Source: Symbiodinium natans (taxonomy: Eukaryota > Sar > Dinophyceae > Suessiales > Symbiodiniaceae). From it: 64,000 bases of DNA. The notes under the pieces were generated by a model. That model saw only the letters and a list, made by a program, of their open reading frames with translations, did not search any database and was not told the origin of the DNA. Location: contig CAJNDS010002111.1 in assembly GCA_905221605.1 (NCBI GenBank), positions 374,565 through 438,564 on the forward strand, in the 5' to 3' direction. This document shows positions 58,301 to 64,000 of this stretch, piece after piece. The position numbers were made by a program, and so were the translations under genes. Numbering within the stretch: position 1 is the stretch's first letter; every line of letters starts with the position of its first letter.

Positions 58301-58514
58301 GCTCCGCCGCAACATGGTGCACAGCTTGACTGATTACAGCGGGAGCCTCATGGGAGGTTGGCGCAGGAGCATGGGAAACCGGGGGCTCAGCCGCAACATG
58401 GAGCACAGCTTGACTGACCACAGCGGGAGCCTCAGCTCCAGTTTCCTCATGTGGCGGAACCGCTGGCAACACGGGCTCATCCGACGTTGAAGCAGCAAGT
58501 CCCGCCTCTGGCAC
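55248..58514 (-). CDS. TET/JBP-like dioxygenase + C5-MTase-like + reverse transcriptase polyprotein
   Basis: A frame of 1088 codons, numbered from GTG 58514. Residues 28-83 are a 28-residue duplication, Pro/Ala-rich. About 120-285: a 2OG-Fe(II) dioxygenase-like domain with HRDSHN (His185, Asp187), a GG turn at 205-207, distal His246 and Arg254/255, an arrangement resembling TET/JBP enzymes. About 316-548: a cytosine-C5-methyltransferase-like domain with VFSGMSRLS (motif I, 320), APPCGT (motif IV, Cys386), ENP (motif VI, 451-453), GGRRPKW (motif VIII-like) and an end with YPLPLARAL. About 850-1060: reverse transcriptase with KIRLIDDFSGSGVN, DLVSAYRQL (first Asp), ALPFGAVKSV and YFDD (991-994). 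No protease is recognised. It follows Gag in the same frame after one UGA, so it is probably made as a readthrough product. The RT call is secure, the MTase fold likely, the dioxygenase probable; activity is not shown. Confidence 0.92.
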   Translation of the reverse strand: MPEAGLAASTSDEPVLPAVPPHEETGAEAPAVVSQAVLHVAAEPPVSHAPAPTSHEAPAVISQAVHHVAAEPPVSHVPEPTSLNSCASVSDPEELAEQLLQGKLIDPHSVLSLWELLPHEAPHKAASGSSFFTGLYRRGGVLGLRANVARFPKVAQVLCAFVRQRRPSAVFTSLAIFCDIPTEPHRDSHNGPSPNLVFKLSDFSGGGVWCEGPGHDVRPVQGSPVQGRVLKFDDGCLELPAKDHWHMTEPWQGRRVVLVAYALPYMPSVKLEVPQALLELGFPLPPDFLPALADVPPLSNPAPEPTQEPELSSRPAFIIEVFSGMSRLSACLKQLGFDAIAVDHKRVPGAACHVHLVDLCATEGVELVRRWLAMPNCVGIWFAPPCGTASRAREIKGVPGPPPLRSEKFPNGLPHLKGQSLLRVTLANQLYECVSDLVLEAASRNLVIGVENPRQSLYWRTSMFARIAHLLQFTAFQSCAYGGRRPKWTAIAYTRGAFDCICKSCPGQSCAQRHLPWGVAPEAPNGFSTSLEAAYPLPLARALAHAFFQACPPKPSSPAGLQLSLVRGQVGSQPKASVTGPRVPEHARILRVRVPPSVSCPVSLRARLKDPWPLPHVAVCPERSVPADAQLLQIVPVKQGSSSAGSGNKVCGADAELWNELVWGWGIPFSPEQFVREAVKAGHPRTLEVSLPQVLKDAVCTHASLSESELCGLRARQFAKWLKLAQDLRSEEEALKASMHKQVATILKPKRLLLWKAMMVEASYDDVSIFDEVISGTNLGGPVPDTGVFAPKFKPASVTVDQLKRDAPTSRAALLSTIKSQGEALDREVQTKTLEERDRGWLSGPIEVDQLPPDAIVSRRFGIEQDGKIRLIDDFSGSGVNSSVETSETVRPQTVDVIAGLCLSLMRAQPGCSLKGRFYDLVSAYRQLALDPAGAWASYIGLWDPDLKRVVVFQLHALPFGAVKSVSTFLRTVNSVWHLGAFFFALCWSHYFDDFVSVARGSQVANVHQTITLLFALLGWDLAQGGKKDVPFAETFCALGVDIVLSSAHLGRVTICNTEKKSSAPRRDYEAGPERPTHECASSTQAKG
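58266..58433 (-). repeat. Two 84-bp in-frame tandem units in pol
   Basis: Adjacent 28-codon units encode EAPAVVSQAVLHVAAEPPVS and EAPAVISQAVHHVAAEPPVS followed by related tails. They form a linker before the dioxygenase-like domain. The copies differ at a few positions, so the duplication is recent but not new. Confidence 0.85.
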
Positions 58515-58520
58515 TGACCG

Positions 58521-59716
58521 TCACTCCTTGTGATCCCGGATGGGATGCGGTTGGAAACACTTGCAACACAGGTGCTTGCGGGGACATGTGGAGGCGGAAC
58601 ACTTGCACTTGTCCCCATGCAGGTTGTAGTCAAAACAGAGGGCCTCACCCGTAGGGGCGTTAGCAACGCCTCCTTTCTGGAGAATCTCCTTGGGGATACG
58701 GGCGGCGAAGGACGTTTTGCCTTTGCCTTTGCCACTGCCCTTGGGGCCACCTTTAAGCTTCTTTTCTCCCGGTTCGAGCTTTCGCTTGAGTTCACGGCGC
58801 TCTTTGTTTCCATTGCCCTGCTTCTGCGGAAGCGGCATCAAGGCCATGGAGACGTGGTAGCTTTCAAGCGCTGAAGTCAACGCATCATCCATTGGGAAAC
58901 TTCCGTCTGTGGCTGCACGCGGTTGAATACCCAGTTCGATCATGCGGACAAACACCTGCCGATCGGCTTCCACCAATTGTGCAACAGAGCAGCGTGCAAA
59001 ACCTGGCGGGGGTTCCCGATGAAGGTTGCTGAACAACCGGGAGATGTACTTCTCATAGGCAGTGTAGGTGACGCTCTGAGCAAACACATAGGCAATACCC
59101 CGGCGACGAAGGGCCTCTTGGACTTGCAACGCGCTATGAGTTGGCATACTCATGGCGTCATCCGTTTCCTTGATCACCAACTTGGAGCTTTCAAGTTCGA
59201 GCTGGCGGGACGCGCCTTTGGAGTGGGTAACTTCATGCGTCCTCGATACACATCTATCAGGGCTGAGGTACTTCAACTGATTGGCAGACTCCTGCCTGAC
59301 ACAATCCTCTAAGACACATCGCCCAGGTTCCATGCCGCCTTCAATGAGCACGCCCGGAAGCCGACCCCGCAGGTGCTGCAGACGCCGGTCCCTTTCCGCC
59401 TCCGGCATTTTTCTGGAGGTACCTTCCGGGTCAGAAACTTGCAGGCGCAAGTCAGCCAAAACCAGCGTCTGCGCTTCAAAGACAAGGCGGCGCACACATG
59501 CCCTGCCCGCTGCATTGGCTCCAGGTGTGGTAGCTGCACAGAATGCATTGAAGGCTGACTCAGGGATGACCTGACCAGGCTGACCCACTGCATAAGCCAA
59601 TTGACCCAGGCTGGTGAACCCACCGACACGAAGCTCCGCTAGCACATCATCAGGGCATTTGATCTCGCGGGCGCGCGCTGGACGAAGTGGGCCTCAGACT
59701 CAATCAAGGAAGACAT
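58521..59716 (-). CDS. Gag-like zinc-finger protein of the YR retrotransposon (frameshifted 5' end)
   Basis: The main frame is open from 59693 to TGA at 58523-58521, 374 residues from GTG 59645. It begins LAELRVGGFTSLGQLAYAVG, followed by a helical middle and a basic Lys/Gly stretch. It ends with a Cys/His cluster (LCFDYNLHGDKCKCS, then TCPRKHLCCKCF and HPIRDH) that suits a nucleic-acid-binding zinc finger, so I call it Gag by position and finger. An ATG at 59716 starts a peptide MSSLIESEAHFVQRA that fits as the natural N-terminus but is out of frame. Near 59670-59680 a GC alternation appears to hold two extra bases, which would explain the shift. The terminal TGA is followed by CGG and then the pol frame with no shift, which suggests readthrough. 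Confidence 0.8.
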
Positions 59717-60150
59717 GGCACGGAGAGCCTACGCTGCACAAGTAAAGAGGCCACACCTGATCACATCACATGCACAACGTGGTAGGAGACTCCGTACGAA
59801 CACCACTCAACTCAATGAACTACAAAGAACATGTCCGCATTCTACAACTGCGAGCCTGGTTTTTGGAACATCACATGCACAATCCAACACTCACATGCTG
59901 AATGTGTGGCCCCTGGGCCTCCCCATTGCCCATAAAGCCCATTGGCTAGGCATTGGCACCATGTGCCTCAAGGCTCATACGGGACCATGTCCTTGCCTTG
60001 ACTTCAAAACCGACATCTAGCCGGCAACAACACACTGCAGCTCTCGCTTCCTCACATTAGCCCCTGGGCACATGTCGCTACCATGTAGCAATCTCTTTTC
60101 TTCGCCATAGCGATTGGAAACGAACACATCCGTCTCCCATCCACACCTCA
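59717..60150. other. Spacer between YR and Gag ORFs of the element
   Basis: 434 bases inside the retrotransposon with no credible ORF. It may hold an internal promoter, an intron or a re-initiation signal for the Gag-Pol transcript. I see no specific motif. Confidence 0.5.
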
Positions 60151-62334
60151 TCACATGTTGCGTTTGCAAGTGCGACACTCTGGATTCATAAGATCCTCCT
60201 CAGAAGGCAAGACATACATTGCCGTGCGTGGGCGCCCACACACAAGGATGTTGTCGCCATAAGCATGGTGAAGAACTCCGGATCTGGAGTGTTTTACCCA
60301 TGTTCCAGTGCCTCGTACAGGGTTCCCGCTTGGAACAGGTACCCGATCATCGACCCGCACGGGGTCGGGTGATGTCTGCGATTCACTCGAGCCCGATGAC
60401 TCACTCGAGCTATTGGAGGAAGACGACTCCTCCTCATCGGAACTTTCAACCTTGATAGCAGGTGTTAACGAGGCACTAAGGTATGCCTGAGTCGGCAACA
60501 AGCCCTTGCCTTGTGTTGACCCATCTGCAGAAGGTGGCTGCGGGGGGAACGCCCACATGTGTCCCCGAGGTGCATCAGGAGAGAACTCAAGCTGTCTGAT
60601 GGCATCCATGACTGTTTCTAGCTCCCTCACGGGCCCCATGCTCAACTCCACGGAGTACACAGCCTCAGTTCCTTCCACCGCCGTGACATGTCTGCCCAAA
60701 CATGAACGGACCTCCTTCTTGGCACCAGCCTTGCTGGCCCAAGAGATGCACGTTCTTTTCAAGCTGTGTGAAGAGACCGCCTTATCCTTAAGCACAAGCC
60801 TTAGGAAAGCTGAGACCTCCCCTGCCGTAATGGCTCTGCGAGCCAACACGCCATTGGCTTGGGGCGGGCGGAAGAGCGCAGCACCAACATGCCCATGTAA
60901 CAGAAGACCAACCTTCTCAAAGGCACACTTGCACGTCTCAAACCATTCATGATCCGCAATTCCACGCAACGGAATCAGGATTGGTAGCAGCTGCGCGACC
61001 CTTCTGGCTGCCCTTGCGGTCTTATGCTGCTTAACCCGGATTACCACATAGCCATCGCGGCCTTCACCGTCCACATCCACGTACGCCACCTTACGGAAGT
61101 CCGATTGTCTGGCACGTGCATACAAGCATAGGAGACAATATCCGGCAAAGGCTCGATCCCAATCCGATGTATCGTGTCCATGCAACAGGGAATGAAGGAT
61201 ACGAACTTGTGCCACAGTGAGCGGGGGTGCCTGTTGGAGGTCACCAAGGTTAGCCAACATACGCTCAGCCGCACCAACACACTTGCGGCTTATTTTGCAC
61301 GGGATGTTTCTTACATCCATCACGAAGTAAGCAAAGCGCAGGGCGGACAAGAAGGATGAGGCTTTGGACGGTGGGGCCTGCGAACCATCCAAGAATTGCA
61401 TGTACCTCCAAAACATGTCATCAGTGAAAGGATCGAGATTTGCACCAACAATGGTATCAAACCACCTTAGGAACGTGAGGATGCTACCTGCCCTCTTGGA
61501 GGCTGTTCCTGCGGCCCTCGACCCAATGCATGCTTCCAGCGCCTGTGGATCGACTTCGCACTCAGGGTGCATCTTGCGATTCCTCCGCATAATCACGATC
61601 CACTTATCAACCGCAAGCCTCACTGCTTTGCTTTGCTGGGCATCAACATCAACGTCGGAAAGGACTTTGAAAACAGATGACGCAAGGTCCCCAGGCACGA
61701 CCGACTCCTGTTGCTCATCGAACGAAGTGAAAGGCTTGCACGGAAGCGACTGGGGGGTCCAGACTTCTGTTTCACGCATAGAAAGGGGTGGCATTTTAAG
61801 CTCTGAAGACACCGAGGACTCACCAAAGATTGCACTCACAGCAGGCAGCTCCCAAGGCAACACAACATCAGACAGGCCCCTGTCCGCTAACCGTACAAAG
61901 CTGTCGGCAAACACATCACCCACGGTACGCGCCATTTTTGCAGGAGGCTCGCTGACGGACGGTTTCTCAGACTCAGACACCTGTGAGTCTTCCCTAATGG
62001 CGTCATGGTCTGCAGACTGGCTCAACAACTCATCGCGCGCACCTGTTCGGCATGAAGTATGCCCAGAGCTGAGCTCAGACACTTCAGGGTTGACGTCGAC
62101 CATTAAGTCTTCTGCCGCCGAAACAGGGGAGTTTTCGTCACCCCAATCTAGGCCATCAACTTCTGCATCCAACGGCCTTGGCAACCGCAACAACGGCCCA
62201 GAGGACTGTACAACAGCCCCAAATGGGGGCAACTCAAAGGGAACGATAGGAAGGACTGGCGGCCCATCATCTTCACTGACATGTCCGACCGAAAGATCAT
62301 CCCCCTCTATATCCGGCAAACTATCCTCAGACAT
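60151..62334 (-). CDS. Tyrosine recombinase of the YR retrotransposon, 727 aa
   Basis: ATG at 62334; an in-frame TAA lies just upstream at 62353-62355. Residues 1-200 are acidic and Ser/Pro-rich, low in structure. About 215-350 resemble a core-binding (SAM-like) domain (AVDKWIVIMRRNRKM). About 365-575 form the catalytic domain: Arg409 in LYARARQSDF (box A), Lys438 in KQHKTA, His523 with Lys526/Arg527 in SSHSLKRTCI (box C), His549 in CLGRH and the nucleophile Tyr560 in EAVYSVE. This R-K-H-R-H-Y set is that of tyrosine recombinases, which cut and rejoin DNA through a 3'-phosphotyrosine. In YR retrotransposons they insert the circular cDNA. Residues 625-660 are Ser/Glu-rich; the tail has a possible zinc site (VCGR with ECRTC). 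It is the first ORF of the element. Confidence 0.92.
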   Translation of the reverse strand: MSEDSLPDIEGDDLSVGHVSEDDGPPVLPIVPFELPPFGAVVQSSGPLLRLPRPLDAEVDGLDWGDENSPVSAAEDLMVDVNPEVSELSSGHTSCRTGARDELLSQSADHDAIREDSQVSESEKPSVSEPPAKMARTVGDVFADSFVRLADRGLSDVVLPWELPAVSAIFGESSVSSELKMPPLSMRETEVWTPQSLPCKPFTSFDEQQESVVPGDLASSVFKVLSDVDVDAQQSKAVRLAVDKWIVIMRRNRKMHPECEVDPQALEACIGSRAAGTASKRAGSILTFLRWFDTIVGANLDPFTDDMFWRYMQFLDGSQAPPSKASSFLSALRFAYFVMDVRNIPCKISRKCVGAAERMLANLGDLQQAPPLTVAQVRILHSLLHGHDTSDWDRAFAGYCLLCLYARARQSDFRKVAYVDVDGEGRDGYVVIRVKQHKTARAARRVAQLLPILIPLRGIADHEWFETCKCAFEKVGLLLHGHVGAALFRPPQANGVLARRAITAGEVSAFLRLVLKDKAVSSHSLKRTCISWASKAGAKKEVRSCLGRHVTAVEGTEAVYSVELSMGPVRELETVMDAIRQLEFSPDAPRGHMWAFPPQPPSADGSTQGKGLLPTQAYLSASLTPAIKVESSDEEESSSSNSSSESSGSSESQTSPDPVRVDDRVPVPSGNPVRGTGTWVKHSRSGVLHHAYGDNILVCGRPRTAMYVLPSEEDLMNPECRTCKRNM

Positions 62335-62750
62335 TGCACCACGAAGAGGTCGTTAATCAGGCAAAGACAGGAGCTGGCGATAACACGACTGCACCCAATG
62401 GGTAGCAGCACCAAAGCTGGTCCAATCAGACAGCGTGAGGTACAGAAGAAAACGGGCCCCTTCACGCCGACTAACAAGGAGGCCACGGAAACTAGGCTCC
62501 ACAATGTAGCTGAAAATATCAGGTGGTGCGTCCAAGCAGCGCTGAAGTGCAGGCACGTGAAAGTGCAAAGGTCGAATGCGCACGGGTACAAAAACAAAAG
62601 AGGGCACAGGCACCCGGAAATCGTCGGAAGACGATGTGGAGGCACTTGATGCAGACAGGTCCATCCACTTCCCGATCGCGGGAAGCTTGCACGAAACTAA
62701 AGTCTTAGCACCTCTTTAAGAGCCACTAGACTAGAACGCGGCCTCGGGTC
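62335..62750. other. 5' leader of the YR retrotransposon
   Basis: Between repeat A1 and the YR start codon lie 416 bases, the likely transcribed leader. Short frames on both strands have no recognisable content. There is no tRNA primer-binding site of the LTR type that I can see, consistent with a YR element. Confidence 0.6.
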
Positions 62751-62953
62751 TCAAAATTTTTGGCACTGAGCTGAAGAGCCAGTGCTGCACACACATCTTC
62801 CTGCACATGCAATTGCAAATCGTCGTTGGCATACCAAGCAAGACAAGCATCAGAAACTTTTGGGCTTCAAACCAAGACCAAACGGCACCCCGTTTTTCTT
62901 AGAGACAATTTGGCAGCAATCGATAAAACACCATTCGCTCGCGAACAGTAAGC
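62751..62953 (-). repeat. Split direct repeat A1 (element 5' end)
   Basis: 203 bp, identical as read to A2 at 54140-54342. Its outer edge at 62953 is the element's 5' terminus, and the flank continues ATAATCATTCTCC. A1 probably carries the promoter. Confidence 0.95.
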
Positions 62954-63716
62954 ATAATCATTCTCCACTTCCCTACTTCTCTAATTTTCGACTTTTGAAC
63001 GCAAGAAACAAAAAAGAAAACGAATGGAATGGAATTTAGGCGACTTCTCTAGTTGCTCTCTACTTCTCTGATCTCGAAAAGGAGCACAAGAAACAAACAA
63101 GAAACGAAAGGGTGTGTCAAGAATTGTTCAAATCAGAGGAGTGTCGTTTCTTGTTTTTCTTTCTTGTGTTTGTTTTTCGCAAATTCTACCCCTTTGTTTT
63201 ATATATATATATATGGTACCCCCCCCCTGGAGAATCTACCTCCAGAGGGTGGGGGTTTAACATATCTATACTTTAATCAATTAGCTTGAGTTGTTTTTTC
63301 TTTTCAGCCAGAGGGTGGGGGTTTAACATATCTCTATTTTAATTTCTTAGCTTAAGTTATCTTTTTCTTTTTTAAGTCACGGTCTTCGTCCTTATGTATG
63401 TGTAGGATATGATTTCCTATATCATTCTCCTATATGCTGGGAGTGCGGTGTAAGTTTTTTTTTTTAAGTGTGTGTTTTGTTTATAAGCAGTTGGGTTGCT
63501 TATAAGCACTGGGGTTGCTTATAAGCAGGATGGAGGGAGGGAGGGGGGGGGCGTTGGGGGGGTTTGGCCCCAGGACCTCTGAACCACCCCCCCCCCCCTG
63601 AAAGATCATCCAAGATGTCCTCATCTTACTCAGTAGAGCCCAAGACCTGTGAACATGAAAATGTTACTGAAGCATTTGGTTAAAGAGTGAGAAGTGTACG
63701 TGAACAAGTAGTTGCC
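62954..63716. repeat. AT/pyrimidine-rich flank with short tandem duplications
   Basis: CTTCTCT- and AAGAAACAA-type low complexity runs to about 63200, then a TA tract and a C run near 63201-63228. A roughly 65-bp tandem duplication with CCAGAGGGTGGGGGTTTAAC occurs at about 63241-63370. A 17-bp unit GGTTGCTTATAAGCA is repeated three times at about 63479-63530, followed by G runs. No gene is seen. Confidence 0.7.
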
Positions 63717-64000
63717 ATGAAGCGCGTGGGAGCGGTATCGGGCCTCATCTCCTTGGAGAATGGTGTCTGCAAACTTGAATTGGTTCAGAGCTCCTTCACT
63801 CCAAGCACTTCCGCATCCACAGCTTCTATGCCTAATCCCTCGTCTCCTCCACCGGTCATCTCTACCATAGTCGAGAAAATCAAGAGTGGCACCCTCGAGA
63901 CACATCCCACGAAGCAAGACTTGACATTACGCCAAGTCCAATCACATGTGATCTATCTCCAGCACAAGTTCTCCCTAGCACCAGGAGCCCAGGGCGGCTG
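63717..64000 (+). CDS. Partial ORF running off the right edge
   Basis: ATG at 63717 opens a frame without a stop to the window end, at least 94 codons. It begins MKRVGAVSGLISLENGVCKL, continues through a Ser/Pro-rich linker and then a Lys/Thr-rich helix-like stretch (IVEKIKSGTLETHPTKQDL). I recognise no family. A TAA lies in frame at 63681-63683 upstream, so the start is plausible. The minus-strand frame across the same DNA (63630-63917) is also open but less protein-like. If real, it is the only plus-strand gene noted here. Confidence 0.45.
   Translation, partial: MKRVGAVSGLISLENGVCKLELVQSSFTPSTSASTASMPNPSSPPPVISTIVEKIKSGTLETHPTKQDLTLRQVQSHVIYLQHKFSLAPGAQGG

Larger units (their letters stand above)
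53819..62953 (-). mobile_element. Tyrosine-recombinase retrotransposon with split direct repeats (DIRS-order, PAT/Ngaro-like ends)
   Basis: The element is 9135 bp and reads on the minus strand. Its repeats are A1 62751-62953, B1 54343-54550, A2 54140-54342 and B2 53819-54026. A1 equals A2 over 203 bp and B1 equals B2 over 208 bp, with no difference found by eye. B1 and A2 abut exactly, while A1 and B2 form the outer ends. That A1...B1A2...B2 pattern is the split-direct-repeat signature of PAT and Ngaro YR retrotransposons, and it differs from LTRs. ORFs in element order: YR (62334-60151), Gag-like (about 59716-58521), dioxygenase/methyltransferase/RT (58514-55248), RNase H (55309-54539). No DDE integrase is seen. 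The YR upstream of Gag differs from the order I know for Ngaro and PAT. Identical repeats suggest recent insertion. Confidence 0.93.

Overview
The window looks like dinoflagellate nuclear DNA, probably from a Symbiodiniaceae-like or Polarella-like alga. Four things point there. (1) The telomere-type heptamer TTTAGGG / CCCTAAA recurs in dozens of interstitial arrays. (2) Two recognisable genes are broken into very short exons whose acceptors are all AG|G and whose donors are mostly GC or GA rather than GT. (3) Every gene I can name lies on the minus strand. (4) A large retroelement carries protein families common in dinoflagellates. There are no bacterial-style operons, rRNA, tRNA or CRISPR.

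Layout. 1-0.8 kb: a low-complexity foldback. 0.8-41 kb: a mosaic of TTTAGGG/CCCTAAA arrays and short non-repeat islands. Inside this mosaic two genes can be reconstructed by hand: an m6A mRNA methyltransferase catalytic subunit (METTL3/MTA/IME4 type, 16 exons found, 9577-17788) and a Cid1-like terminal uridylyltransferase / non-canonical poly(A) polymerase (34.4-37.06 kb, at least 6 exons). Their introns contain the telomere-like arrays. 44.0-46.0 kb: a sharply AT-rich, organelle-like island full of inverted repeats. 47.1-47.5 kb: a 54-bp minisatellite. 48.3-51.5 kb: two intronless minus-strand genes, a HEAT/ARM-repeat protein and a ubiquitin-like plus dynein-stalk-like protein. 53.27-53.58 kb: a foldback element. 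53.82-62.95 kb: a complete tyrosine-recombinase (YR) retrotransposon. 63.72 kb to the right edge: a partial plus-strand ORF.

The most striking object is the YR retrotransposon. It lies on the minus strand and has perfect split direct repeats in the order A1 ... B1-A2 ... B2 (A 203 bp, B 208 bp, each pair identical as read). Its ORFs run, 5' to 3': tyrosine recombinase; Gag-like zinc-finger protein; a long ORF combining a TET/JBP-like 2OG-Fe(II) dioxygenase, a C5-cytosine-methyltransferase-like domain and a reverse transcriptase; and RNase H. Gag and the long ORF share one frame and are separated by a single UGA followed by CGG, a known leaky context. RT and RNase H are separated by a +1 shift at a run of seven A. 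An element carrying both a putative DNA methyltransferase and a putative DNA-base dioxygenase could write or rewrite modified bases on its own DNA; that function is inference.

Most of 0.8-44 kb remains unassigned. The islands there probably hold further micro-exons, but I could assign only those matching families I recognise.
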